Part shown: positions 36,870-51,200 of the stretch, in pieces | Position numbering within the stretch: the first letter of the stretch is position 1 | How the letters are laid out: each line of letters starts with the position of its first letter | NCBI GenBank assembly: GCA_003344405.1 | Contig: NOWV01000056.1 | Location: forward strand, 372,001-436,000 | DNA: 64,000 nucleotides | Direction: 5' to 3' | DNA from: Trichoplax sp. H2 | Taxonomy: Eukaryota > Placozoa > Uniplacotomia > Trichoplacea | Notes under the pieces: generated by a model | Seen by the model: the letters and a program-made list of their open reading frames with translations, nothing else | Databases searched by the model: none | Told to the model about the DNA's origin: nothing | Position numbers and translations under genes: made by a program

Positions 36870-39800
36870 TCAACTTGAATACACTATGTATTCTGGGTAA
36901 GCAGCGTTATCGTGAAATACCACAAAAACAGAGTCATTATTTTCGTTACGAACTGAATGGAGATTTATAGTCTGGCTGCCTTGTATGGTACCTAAATTGG
37001 GTTGACTTCTTTCGGCTGGTTCTCCGAAAATACCTGTCAAAACGCGTGCTATTATAATCACTGGACCATATACTTTAGCTACTTCAGCACTTTGGGTAAA
37101 ATAAGTTCCAATACCCAGTGCTGCACCTGATTAGAAAGAAAAATTCCGTCAGCATAAATTATGTTATTGCTATGAGATCGAATCGATATCAGCTATGTTT
37201 GTCTATTATGTACCATTGGATTTTCCTGAATAATCTCTGTTAAATCCTGCTTGGCAAATTCTATCGATAAAATTAAGCTGGGTACCATGAAATAATTGCC
37301 TTTCTACAATCGTCCCTGGCTGATATTCATCAACTATTTTAGCTACATCCATCTTCATTAATTGATAGCGTTGATATAAATTCCAATTTTGTACTCGTTC
37401 CACTTGTGTTACTTCGATATTACTATTTCCTAGTAGACTATAAATTTCTGCTAATTCTATTGCAGTGGTTATTTCTACTCGATTCTTTCTTCCGTCTTGG
37501 ATCTCATTAATATTGTCGTATTCCCAGTCGCCAGGTACACTTATGCAGTCTACTTATAGTAGTTGGCAGAAAAAAGAAAGAATATATTTTTTGAATATGA
37601 TAACATTTACATGTATGGCATAATTGCACAGAATTTATAGTAAAATAAATTGAATTTATACCTGGATAATTTTTTCTAATTACATATGTACGATTGCTAT
37701 TTTGCAATGTCAGATTCATCTGTTCAAAATTAACCACCTTGAGTTCACCACCTATACAAGCCGTTTGACAAAACTTCTTGTCTTTTTGATAAAGTTGGTA
37801 ATATTTTTCAATTTCGTAATTTAATTTTTCGTCAAATGGATAATAAGAATGACCTATTTTCATCTGCCATGGTGCTATTTCATACGTAAATTGTTGCAAT
37901 GTATGACTAGCTTTCTCTTGTAAATTGCGTTGTATTTTTTGATAGAGATCTATTATCGTACAACAAACATCTTCACTAATGCCATATATGGTAATAAATG
38001 AATATTCTTGGCTAGATTCTTTAATTAAGACGGTGCCATATTTATTCCACATATTTAATTTCAAGCTGATCCAACTGTGATCTTCTAAATTTGTAAGGTG
38101 TTCAACATCTGTCAGTGTTTTGCATGCCAACGATGGCATCAGTTTATACATTTTCGATTTTATCCGTCGGATAGTTTCACGATCTTTTGCTGCAATTGCA
38201 ATATCAATATCTAATGGCTTACAACAATAATCTTGAAAAATGATCCATTTATAATATGAAGTAGAGCTACAATTAATCATTCGATTTCGTATCCATCTTG
38301 TCATTTCCAGGCATCGATACCAGTTAATCATGACAAATTCAAGGCGTTGCAGGTTCTTCGTTAAATGCTGTTGTTGCACAAATTCTTCAATTTTACTTAT
38401 TAGTAAGCCAATATTCTTCTCATCTGTTTCATTTCCAAGAAATGGGATTGCTAAAGAGCTTACTTTAGCTCTGTTAACGTAATTTAACAAAGCATCAAAG
38501 TTTTCCAGCATTCCATATGGGCATGCCTTAATTACGATTGGGTCTTGAGAACAAATACTAACTCCATGCAGTCCTTGAGGCAACGACTGATTACTATTGC
38601 AATCAGATCCATGAAATTGGAAATTAACTGCGTAGCCATCTAGATGACTTGCACAAATTTCTATTAAAGATAATAAAGCTTTTGCATGGGAATGTTGGAT
38701 TGATCCCTTGTAAATATCAAGAATTAATATCTGCTGATCTTTAATACAACATCTTGCGGAATAAAGTAGAGTCAATTTACCACCATTTCCTTCGTTCCGG
38801 ATAGCTTTTGATTTTATTGCGTTATTAATAAGATCTATTTCTGATTTTACATTAAGTAAAGCTTGCCTAAAGGCAGTATGATGATCGTTTAATGAGACAG
38901 TAACATAAATAGTCTTTAAACTAGTTTTAAGTGAATTTTGAAGGGCAAATTCCTTAGCAGCATCGATCATTCCTCGAGCAACCTCCTGGATATGGAGGCC
39001 CACATTCCCAGCTCCAATTGGAGGTATCGCAATAGATGTCATTAAATTGTCGTGAGCCATTTTGATACACTGATTAATTTTGTCAATAAGCCACTTAAAT
39101 AGAAGAGAAAGAAAATAATAAATGAGCCAGCTCTGAAATTTGTACGACTCAGTAAGCAAAGTGATAAATCATTATTTATAATAGAATAGTATTTAGTTAC
39201 TATTATATCTACCGGTAATTTTCTGTTTGAGCTTAGAAATGGAATATGATAAACTGCCTTGCTTAGAAAATAACTACCATCCGTTATACCAATCTTGTCT
39301 AGTGTTAATTCTGCTAGATTTGTATCGCAGTCATTCTGGTAGGCTTGGCCACCTGCGCGATATAATAATTTTGCAAGTTTCCCTACACTGTAAGATCCGA
39401 GCTCTATAGAGTTTATAATGACATCTGCCTATAATTGGATATTTAGTTTAGCAATCCTGTAGTGGTATAAGAGTTATTATTGACTTTACTATATGTAAAT
39501 ATTAGCTTCATCTTAAAAGCAACTAACTTCAATCTTTTCCAGGGCTCCGCGAACGATTTTAATAGTGATTTCGTTAATTTTGATTTCATCGAGGGTGTTT
39601 CCCAATTTCGATTCAGTAGCCTTTTCTAATCTAGTTATCAAAAAGTTATCATGGCAATATTTGATAGTGATGTTGATGCAGTTCAACGAACAAGGCTGGT
39701 AATGATTAATAATTCTAATTGTAAATTTAAAAATCCTATTTCTAGTAGCAGCAGATTTGACTTGAATTCATGCTGTAATTACCTATTTTGGATTTTGAAT

Positions 39801-41592
39801 AGTTCATGCTTTATGGATATCCTAGATGTTAATAAAATGAATTTGATGCACATGAAGCCGATATTTACTACTTATCTGATAAATTAGTCATTTAAGTGTT
39901 GCTCCAACATTAGCTTGTAATTTAACATCAAACTAAAAAATCAGTCTAGAGAATAAATTGGCGTAGTAGACTACCAGAATTTCGACGTAGAGAAATTAAA
40001 AAGGGTATATTTTGAATCAGACGGATTCAATTAATCTAAAAATTTTGAAATGTACTTGACATTCATATTTGGTTATTATACATTGGTAAATAAACTAATT
40101 AATGTGATGTATAGCTAAGAATAGAAATTGTATAGGAGATCTTATTGCAGAGTAATTTGGTATTCTGAGATAGATAAAGATACACCAGATATAGACGATG
40201 AAAACGGTGTCAGATAATATTTTGCTAGCCTTTAGAACTAGTTAATATTTAGGAAGCCTCTTTTATTGCATTAAAATTATAACTTACGAATGTAGAGATT
40301 GGATATCGCTTTTAATTCGGATTGTACACTGGAATTCTTTTTGAAGTGATTCGATAAATATTTTTCTCCTAGCTCTATTTTGGAGATATCTACTCAAGCT
40401 TGAAAATCTGCTAATATTCCAGTGTTCTTCGGTAGTAATATCATTGAAAAGTTTAGAAATCTTCTCCTTGACTATTCCTTGATGGCATATTGGGCAATGA
40501 ATTGTGACTTGCATTTTGCCATAGGCTTCACTATCAATCAGTTGATTTTCAGCTTGGGGATTAAATTCAATACCCGAATCACAATGATATTGCTCTAATA
40601 ATTTCTTGAACCTTTTCTCCATATATGATTGCACATAATTCATCTTTAACGCTGTTAATTCTAGCGTGATAACCGTTTTTAAACTGTGATATCTATTTAT
40701 TCGCTCAGTAAACTTCATTAGAACCTGATATACGTCATAGTCTTTTCCAGTAACTGTAATCATACATGATTGAAAGTTATTGTCTACTTTCATTTTTGAA
40801 TAAACATTTTTGCATTCAGATATTCCATTAGTCATTTCCTTCTCGAAGACTTGTAAATCTCGTGGTAGATACAGGTTTTGATCTCGTACTGTTAGCGATT
40901 TGGTAATAAAGACAGTGGATAAATATCTGATAGCTGTGATATACTCTTCCTTATCAACGGCGCTAATGAGAATGGATTCATTAGATAGGATAATGCTGGC
41001 CTTGATATTCATGCTTTGGAAATCCTGATTAATCTGATCCCTTTCGCGTTGATGACTAGCCAAAAAAGTCATGATGGAATCGGACAGGATTTCGCGATCT
41101 TGTAAATAAGTTCAAAAATGCACCTTATATCTTTCATACCGTAAATTGTTTGTCATTTCCCTAACTAAAGCTACAGTCAAATCGATTCGCTTAGCGACTT
41201 ACTTTGTAATTGTATCTGGGAGAAACTGAAATTGCACTTGGCTTTACTTGCATCCTCTACTTCATTCTTTCGCTCGGATTGATTTATCGATATTGTCCAC
41301 TTTGGATCTTTCTTAACTTGGTTAGCCGGAATGCACCCAAATTCAAGATAATCATCTTTCGAGATGTAACTATTAAATAAATCTGTATTACATGTATTAG
41401 TATGGGCAATATTTGCTTTTAGTAGATGCGAATATTTCCCTGATCTCAAGAATTTTTTGGCTGTAAAGAAAATTTAAGCCTTATACTTCTTCGAAATATA
41501 TTAGCAATATGTGATAGCCATCAACAAAATTTCCCCTTACCTGATGATGGTATAGGTAGATTAAACCAAATATGTTTCCCTTCTAGTGGCAT
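36870..41592 (-). CDS. PARP14-like mono-ADP-ribosyltransferase A (macro, WWE, PARP domains)
   Basis: Probably transfers single ADP-ribose units to proteins or RNA and reads the mark with its own macro and WWE domains. Eight coding exons: 41592-41541, 41460-41203, 41098-40288, 39630-39528, 39428-39213, 39093-37662, 37549-37214, 37126-36870. They sum to 1,154 codons plus stop with all phases consistent. Order: KH-like repeats (about 120-375); macro domain (about 409-550) with ADVIINS and SIAIPPIGAGNVG; a degenerate macro-like domain (about 585-745); WWE (about 885-957); PARP catalytic domain (about 960-1154). The catalytic triad reads His1045 (QLFHGT), Tyr1078 (GTYFT) and Val1136, where poly-ADP-ribosylating PARPs have Glu; this is typical of mono-transferases. 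Unlike PARP-B it has no RRMs, and I found none upstream. The start MPLEGKHIWF is the only ATG in its short first exon and is less certain than the rest. Confidence 0.92.
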
Positions 41593-44500
41593 AGGCAAAA
41601 TTCTTTATATACAAAATATCGATTCAAGTATAAAGGTTTTACTTAAAATCAACGGGACGCTTTGTAACCTGATCAAAAACCCAAAACAAATAATTTTCCT
41701 GATATTTACTCCATCAATGCATTGGTAAACTCATTTCTTAGAAAATAAACTGATACTATCGAATCTTCTATTAATACTATAATTGTAAGTAGCCATTTAT
41801 CCGTAAGATACGCTCACTGGAAGGAGAGATATTGCTGTCGATAGTTAATCAGCTATTACTGAATAATACTGACTTATTTTCTCCGAGAGTACTATTAACT
41901 ATCGTAGAATAACCTTAACATTTATTGATAAAATACAGAAGTAGTATTATAATACTTTCTCCTGTTGGAGAAAAAATAATAAAAGTCCATATCAGAATTT
42001 GCTACCTTCCTCCTAAGGTAGACTGATTCTAGCTACAGCAGTTACTTTCTCTAAAGCTAACCAAGACTTTCTTGGGATGAAAATGATAAGGTAATTTGTC
42101 AATAGAGATACCTGTGAAAATATTCTAGGCCAGCCTTTCCGATTGATTGCCTCTCAACTCATCATAACTTTGTTTATTACACATTTTATACCTTCGAAAT
42201 TTGTGTCTGGTGGTGTTACAAATTATTTTCTCTCTACCACCTTAGGCCGGCGACGCCAAAAATCAGGACATGTTATGATCTATAGATAAATTAATTCCCT
42301 GGTGCAAATGTAATTTATTTAATTAATATAAGGGAAAGTGATCCATAATTTTTTCCACTGACGTTTTATGTATCCTTGCAATATATAACATGTACATTTC
42401 CACTTGGCATATTTGGTCTATGCTAACTCAGCTAACATTCTCCGTAATTGACATTTCGGATACTTTACTGCACCACTTTAATTAAATAAATAGTGTCCCA
42501 TCTAATTGATGATGTTAACAGAGTTAATCTTTTCAATCCTACCCATAGCCACATTGATCAGTTGTGTGGATATAAACTCTCAATTTAGATGCAAAGTATG
42601 ATAATGGTACTAGTATGATCGATTGAGAAGTATTCAGCAAATTATTTTATGAGATAAGCATGAAATAATATTGTGCTTAGTTGTAAAGGACGGTAGAATA
42701 TTGACTTTTATATTATTTTTAGCTCATGAAAAGTATAGTAGAGAATATAAGGTATCTGGTATCCATCTCCAGTAATAGGAGATTATGATATAGATAAATC
42801 AAAAGCTTTCTGAATAATTACAAGTAGTTGTAATGTCGCTAATTTCAACAGATTTTGGATTTTAGTTTATAACATTACATAAATAGGTCTGATACTGTAG
42901 TAACTATATAGTGCATCTCGATAGGTTAGTTTAGTTAAATTAATAAATTCTTGTATTTGTATATATGTTAATACAATAGCTATTATATAATTTTCGATTG
43001 GAAATGACTGTAGATAGGTGGACCATTAAGAGTTGGAATGTTCCTTCATGAAAGGGACAATTTATGCACAGGATATAGCTGATAGTGACCAATACAGAAG
43101 TTTGATAACTAGAATAGGATAGCGCGGATCAATAAAGCGGAATGGATGAATCGTACAATATTCGATGGCAAATACAACACGAACTGAGATGAAGTTGGTG
43201 GTAAGCTGCCTGCAAAGCAATTTAATTTCAGTAATTTATAGGCAATAATGCCATCGAAATCAGCGACTTGCTATTATATCAACATCTCTATCCATTGCCC
43301 AAGCAGCATTAGGTATGTTAGATTGAATATACTTATTTCATTAGTACATAGTGGAGTAAGTTTCTTAAATAAAGGAACATTAACTAATAGTTTTCTAATT
43401 CCGAAATTCAGTATAGAAAGAATGCAGTTTTAGTAGTGCACTTTGTATACAGAATTATGGGTGCCGTATAAGGTAATTATGTAATCTATTTTAAAGCCAG
43501 ATCCCTATGCCCTCTGTATCATATTTTTGTTGTTTTTAAAGTTAGTAAGGGATCTTTTGTTGTCTACCATCACTAGTTTTAGTTTGATAAAGACATTTTA
43601 ACATCCACAAATAATATGGATGTTCTAGCAGCTCTTCAATGCCAAAATATGTCAAAAATTAAGGGAAAAAATATTATCAAGTATACGAATTGCCGTTTAT
43701 TTCTCTAGTTCATAACTTAGTATCGTTTAATAACGACATTTTTAGCATCCATGAACGGAATATGAATGTTCTAACAGCTCTTCAATACGAAAATATGTCA
43801 AAGATTAACGGCAAATAATTATCAAGCATATTACCGGTTATTTCGCTATTTCATAACGGATTAATAATAAATGGGTCTACGGATCTTCTTCTATCCAGGT
43901 CATAAGATTTGCACCTACATCAACAGGAAGAAAATAGATGCCAATAAATCTTCATATGCTGACATAAGCAAAAATTTATTTGCCATTTTTTCGTCGACCT
44001 AGCCATCAAGTGTTTGTCATGTACATCTTGTAGTTTAGTTGCTAGAATTTGTTATATTACACGTAGTTATACCAGGGTTACTAATTACTTAATTTTATGA
44101 TTTTAATCTAGCATATTTTTAATCACCGAAATATCGAATAAATAAGTGACTATGGGTATTCGCTATGGAGAAGGAATATTGCTAGTATAACTAGATGGTA
44201 TATCTACAGTCATATATGCTAGCCTGTCAAGGCTAATTTTATACGGATATGGAAGTAATTATTAGTGGGTAGAAGTAGTCATATCAAATTTAGACTATAG
44301 AAATATCCTTAGTTGATCAAATTCATTCAATATTTATTATGGCTATTCATATTTGGCCATCTTCCTGGATGGAGAATATAGTACTGGATAGCCCACTTCT
44401 TAAAGGTTGCCAAATTTTATTAGTGAAATTTAAATATGAAGCATTTTCGCTACTATTGTTGCCCTTAGTAGCCAAGGGAGGTACTCTGTTCGAAATTTTG

Positions 44501-47500
44501 ATAATGTGAAATACGACTTGTAAAATAGAGAGAAACATGAGCCAAACTAAAGGAAACATCAAGGTAAGGGAGATAGATTGTTGCTAGCTCAAATATATCC
44601 TATAGCATTCGCTCTCTAAGAAACCTAATAGCGCATTGCACTGATCTTAAAATATAGAAAATGCACAAGAACCCGAAAGGTTGGCCACCTTCGCCTAACT
44701 TTAAGTAGCTAAGAATTGAACAGATTACTTAAGAAATGCAATTATTCATGTGCCAGCTACAGAATTGTAATTTTGATGTTAGCTTCATCTGGATAGTCTT
44801 TCTATTTTCTTGCTGAACATCTGTTGTAATTTGCTCAGCATAAAATTACTGTAGCTTGATATGTTTAAGGATGGTAAGTCTTATGAAATTTTAGAAGAAG
44901 AGAAATAAGGCTTATAAGGCTTTATTTACACACCGTTAATGATGACAGATCTTTCTGATGGACAAATAAAATTTTGAAAGAAAGACAAACCTTGGATTCT
45001 CGCCCAATATTTTGTTGAAAAAGAATCAATGTATGAAGGCGTTTATTTCTATAAAGGATCGTTATAGTACTTTTAGTTTTAATCTTTTCCATGATTAATA
45101 ATCAAATATTTTGAATTTTGCATGCAATTTGCTAGATACTGTATGTTCATAGTTTGTAATTCTGACCAAAGTAATTCCATTCGTTTAATATCCTATAAAA
45201 TCAATCGAATACAACATTTTAAAGGATTTCATTTTTTATCTCAGGAGAGATTTGTCAGTGTCCATTTATACTCTTAACTTAATACAATTTGGAATTGATA
45301 ATGCGCTGGATCAATTTCGAAATATGGACTACGACTAGGCAAGCATATCCAGCAGAGTACTGTAGGATACCCGTCAAGCTTGTAGAACGTACGTATAGTC
45401 TGAATTATTTACACTAAATTAATGATATCCATTTTATAACCTACCAAACTAACGGAATTACTGACTTTTAAAGCATTAACTTTTAACATTGACATAGAGG
45501 AGAGTGTGTTTTATCAGCATACCATTTGCTCTCCTTGTTCAAAGAGATTTCGGTGATGAACTAGACTAATTTCAAACAAGAGGAGAAATGAATCGTTCAG
45601 TCTAATAAAACATAAATAAAAAAGATATACTGGACTGATATTAAAATCAAAGATTTAGGAAGATCAGATCATCCAATTGAAGTTTTAATGATAATCGACA
45701 GAATGGTGTGCTGGCTTGATTCCAAATAGGAAGATTGCCTTGGTTTAAGATTGGATAGAAAATGAACAAAATGATGATGGATTGGGTCGATTTTATTATA
45801 CTGTTATAAGAAGATATGCAAGAGTCAGAAACCTCAATTCTAGATCGAATAAAAATGACAAGATTTCCGAAGAGAATGCCTTTAATTAAGAATTCTTGAA
45901 TGGCTGTGAGGTTTGAGTTTTGCACTTCGCTTACTTTAATCTATTCTTCATTTCAAGTGGAACAAAATATGAACAGTTAGCTGAAAAAATAGATGATCGT
46001 AAAATTATAGTCGTCTTGCATTCAACTTTGATCTGTGGCTCAACGAAATGGTCTAATATTCTGGAGTTCTTGATTGAGTTTGCTTCCTGTAGGATCCCGA
46101 ATTAATCAAAGTCTGCACCCCGGTAGTTAATTTTACCTGATCAGATTAACCTTTGTGAGTAAAGAAAGAGTTTTATTCATATTTATTACTTTCTGTTGTA
46201 TATAGAATCATTTTAAAATAGAGAATAGTTTAAAAGCGTGGCAACATGCATGGCTTTCTATGAAATTTCGACATTCTTTTGTCATTTTTAGTTAATTATG
46301 CTGAAAATACAATGCAAAACTGCCAACGTCAGCGAGTTATTTTCTAGTTTAACGGAGTGGTAGCGGTGGATTAAACAGTGTTCAAGAACATAAGTCTACT
46401 GTACATCAAGCTGTCATCTAATTTTGAGACACAATTTTATTGGCTATTGCTTGAAAAAAGTAACGCCTTAAGGCCATATTAATTGATCAGTCGTCATTAG
46501 AGCTCCAATCAATCACTTAATATTTTAAATTAATAGCGTAGACTAGAGAATACGTGCCTAGCAAATCTCTACATTTCATATGCAGTAGGCTATAGATTTG
46601 CGTCTTTCTTCCCATGCGAGCTTGATCTCTGTTTGATTCCTACTTAGAAATACAAGTAGTTTACCGACATTTCTGCTTTTCCACACGGTGCAGTGAAAAT
46701 ATTAATTAATAAATAGCGAGTACAGTATCGGAGTTGATCTCTCAGCGATCTCAGGCTTACCTTTCAAACATTGAAAGCAAGCGTTCTCGTTGTCTTAAGT
46801 TAACAGCAAGTAGACATACTATATGCCTTAATAAGTAAATAAAATAATTCAGATTAGGATCAAAAGACGGAAGGTTTATCCTTGGCCTTAACCTATTGCT
46901 AGGATAGCACAGAATTGCTAAAACGCGTGCTCGATATTTTGGCCTTGAGACTAGAATTGGTTTCGCTATAAGCTAATGGTCCATCAATAGGCATTGATAG
47001 ATCAGTTCGTTCAATCAGTCAAGTGATATAAATCAAAGATTTATCGAACAGGTACTCATCATTTTTTTATACTTTGGATAGACCTAACGTTAGAATAAAG
47101 AAATTTATTATTCAAATAATCGATCTGAGACATTCTTATTTTCAATGTCGATAATTTAATATAGCCAAGTAGCATTTCTTAGCGAAACAGTAAGATTAAA
47201 TGCCTTTCACCCGATATACTGCCTTTAAAATTAGAAATTGCTTTATCTTGAGTTAATAGCCATGTTATGAGCATTGCACATTCTTTACATTGATAGATTG
47301 GTTGCAGTTAGGTTGTAATGATGGTGCATAGATCCTTGTCCTATTTCCTTGTTCTTACCACATAGACTTTAAATTAGGATGGATAGCTAATAACAAGTTT
47401 TTATATGATTTTCTTTAGAGAAAAAACTTGAATACACTAATGCAAACTTAGTCATACCAGAGAGAATTGATCATGATCAAATAAAGAACACATTTTATAG

Positions 47501-48285
47501 CAAGATAATTACGCCTTTAATTAATTATAGTAGCATTTCGTCTGAACGTTGTTTGTGAGCCAGTTTGTAATTTACAGTTTGTACTACGATGACAGAAAGG
47601 CTTGATCTTTGATTCTATCCTTTAATGGGCTATATTTATTTATCGAGTATAATCAATTAGGCTAATACTTAGAAGATCTCCTGTGACATGGATTGATATT
47701 TATCTTTAGGGCAGCAGTTTATCTGAATATTTTTTATGAACCGGTTTGTGATTTAGTACTGCGAAGATGGAAAAGCTTAATTCTATTTGTTTATACCGTT
47801 AATAAGAGCATAATTTGGTTTGATATTAATTTTTAAGCCAAGACATAATTTGGTAGTACGATGACGGAATGGCATGTTTGCCATTTCTTTCACTAAAAAT
47901 TGAGCATGGAGAATGATTACTCTCAATATTAATTCATTGTGCCCATGTGTTAATGAAATAAGTTACTTAAATTCCGACCTGAGCACTTTTTTAGCTTTTC
48001 TACTAATATTCGTACAGCATTTTAGAGATTCTTCTTGCTTTACTTATCTTTTAAAGGTTTGAAACTGATCTAATTTATCGCTGTCGCATACTGGAAAGGT
48101 TCGAACTGATGTAAGAATTCATACCGGATAGACCAGATCCAACGGATTGAAATAGAAGCTGATATCGGAAGCTTGCAGCCTTCTTGAACGACTGCGAATT
48201 ACCTGATTTACTCTATTCACAAAATTGGTGCTTGTCCATAAACAAACTAAAGTGCTATCATTTCCATATAATCCAGCATTAAATT
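41593..48285. other. Divergent intergenic region between PARP-A and PARP-B
   Basis: This 6.7 kb separates the two first exons and must hold both promoters. A diverged tandem duplication lies at 43586-43865. Several ORFs of 60-90 codons (43248, 44347, 45647, 45920) have no domain or signal and overlap each other on opposite strands. No sequence similar to the RRM exons of PARP-B was seen upstream of PARP-A. Confidence 0.6.
43586..43865. repeat. Diverged tandem duplication, period about 145 bp
   Basis: Two copies share GACATTTT(A/T)A(A/G)CATCCA, ATGTTCTA(A/G)CAGCTCTTC and AAAATATGTCAAA(A/G)ATTA, and both end near TTTCTCTAGTTCATAAC or TTTCGCTATTTCATAAC. Similarity is moderate. Confidence 0.7.
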
Positions 48286-51200
48286 ATGGCTTCTTCTAGG
48301 TAATGTTATACTCTTTACTAGAGAATCTACGCTTGCTTCGACCATCACTAAATATAGCTGTTAAGATCCACTAAAGTGTAAAATTCTACATTTTAATTTT
48401 TCAATACTCTAGTTCAAAATCGCACTTGTTGTATATCTGCGGAATCGAAAAACGAATCGCTGAGGTAATATAACCATCCTCACTTAGAATAGAGTAGAGT
48501 ATGGCAACATTTCAACTTGGCAAATATATCAAAAAGTAATTGGTAGCTCTGCTGCCTAGCTATTTTTTACTACACTCAAGTCTCCTCAAGATTGTATTAG
48601 TGTTGTAAACAATCATTTTTCATTAGAGTTTGAAATTATTAATACCCTTCGAAAATTAAATTTGACAATTGAACTAACACAATCCTGTGATATTTATTAA
48701 CCACAGTTCAAGGTTGCTATATTTCCACTGTGATGCAGACGCGTCTAGCGTTACTACAATATTAAATTTCGTGACGGTTTATTTTAATTTCTAATTCGAT
48801 AATTTAATAAGAGATTAAAATCATTAACAGCATTCGGAAATTGAATAGGATAATTGAAACAACACAAGGCTATGATATTTATTAACCACAATTTTAGGAT
48901 AACTACATTTCCACCATGAAACAAACGTGGCTGTCGTTGATATAGTAGCAAATTTTGGCATAGGAATGTCTAGTTTCTAACGCAATAATTTTAATAAGAG
49001 TTTGAAAAAATTAACGCTGTGCGAAAATTAAATATGACTATTGAGCCAATACAACACTACGATATTTACTAACTGTAGTTTTTAAGATCTTTTCCATAAT
49101 GAAACAGATATGCCTATCTTTGCTACAGTCGTGAACTTTGTGAAGGTTAATTTTAATTTTTGATGTGATGATTTAAACGAGTTAAAAAATTACGATAGCA
49201 TTGATTTGACCGCTTTAAGGTAAAAATGATCAGCTAATAATGGTATCCAACGACTATAAAATGAATTCTTGCATTCGATTATCGACTACAAGTTGCGTAG
49301 TTGTCTCTATAATTCTATTCTGACAATTGTGATTAACGGCAAAATTTAATTGCCATCAGCTTATTGTGCTTCATTTAGCTGATATATATTCATTGATATA
49401 ATGTCTTATTAATCACAACAACAATTTTGAATATATTCATGCAGCCATCCTAGCATGGCTCTCTTTTAAACTTTATGATATCATTAGCCGTATAGAAAGA
49501 AACTTTCACGTACTTTGAATAATAAATTAGCGTTTATTTAGTAAGATTTTATTAGTTATATCTTGCGAAAGGCACATTATTAGATGATGATGAGGAAATA
49601 GAATGATCGTTTACAACGTCACTATATTATTTTGCTAAAATTAATCACCCCTGTATCATGATAGCTGATAGATCAAAAGATTGTTAACATAGATGGTAAC
49701 AAAATCTATCTCTTAATGATGATTTTAGAATGATTTAATGATCACGGTGAATTCTATAGGACTTTAAAAAGACGGCAATTGCAATCGTTCCTGATGTTCA
49801 AATTGAATTAACCAATTATACATGTTCAACCAAGAAGAATTGGTATTTTGCGTAAGTGATACTGAATTTAATTGCAGTGATCTTTCAACAATCAATCAGA
49901 GAACCTCCTTTGCACCTGTAATGTTAGTCTTAAGTTATTTGCATTCTTGGTGAATTTAGAGATAATTTCTTGCATGCTAGAGCAAGTAAATTTTTCGCGT
50001 ACAGGAGTTATCTTAAGTATGCCTCATATTCTGCTTGTTGGTGCTCGAGCTGCTATGCGATAGCTGAAAAGACAATCAGGACTGCCTATTTTGATTCTGC
50101 AAAGCTTATTTATTCTTAATTAATTTATGTTCTTGCCAAGGCAAATTGAGATCGTAACAGTCCGAATGAGTTTTCCGAAAAAGTAGTGAGTTCGTTTTTA
50201 TACTTCCAATTTTGGAATGGCTTGATTGAGCTATAGTGGGATGGTGTATCAACTACTAATTCTATATCTATAAGCTGCTTTTTAAGATAAGCAGTTAAAA
50301 GTTCTGAGTGAGGCTGAATTAAGCCTATCATAGTCGAATGGAATGAGATTTTCCGAGTTAAAAATGACGTATTTATTATGCTTCAAATTATATAACTGCT
50401 CTGGCTATAAGAAAATATTGGATCGATTACTTGTGTCATATCCATCAATTTTATTTTCAGTAATTTCTGTATTAATAATGGAGGTAGATTGAGCTTATAA
50501 TAGGCAACTAGAAGGAATAAGTTTTTTTTCAAAGTATAAATAAATTGTTGTTCTATATGTCTATGTACTTCTATGCCTTAAAATTGTTTGTACTACCAAT
50601 CGATATTAGATTACCCATTTTACTTCGATAAAGTCAATTTTTAAGTAACTTATGCTCTTAATAATTCTAAATTGTGGTCGCTATAGTTAAAAGAGGAATG
50701 ATCTTGTACACTGAGATAGGAAATTGTTAGCCAAGTCTGCTATAATAGATTCTCAATTTAAAATCAGTTAAGACCGTAACTAACTTTCGATTAAGTAAGA
50801 ACTTATTACACGAGGCATTACCGTAAACTCTATATCATCCTGTTATACTATATACTTTTACATTACTTGAGCTACTAACAATATCGAATCAGTTCTATTT
50901 TTACCACCGCTCCTTTTTACTTCGATAGATATTGAATAGTAATTATAACAATAAAAATTAGACAAGGTAAGTTATATATTGAGCACGCATATTTCTCTAC
51001 CATTGGTTTTAATGGCAATTAGGCAATTGCACGTTTCTTCTGAAAAAGACTCTATTGAATTAATGGCAAAGCTAAGAGGTTTGAAAATTGGAAAGAGTAA
51101 AATTCCTCTGAGATCGCTTTGGCCGGTAGAAATGGATAATCGTAAACGTAAGAAATTATTGGATAAGGTTTCTAAGCAGATGACTCAATTAAATCGAAAA

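Noticed and set aside
45647-46105. Overlapping ORFs of 92 and 61 codons on opposite strands
   Set aside because: No domain, signal peptide or splice context; the lengths are in the range of chance for this composition.
48090-48110. tRNA B-box-like GGTTCGAAC
   Set aside because: No A box or cloverleaf stems at the right distance on either strand.
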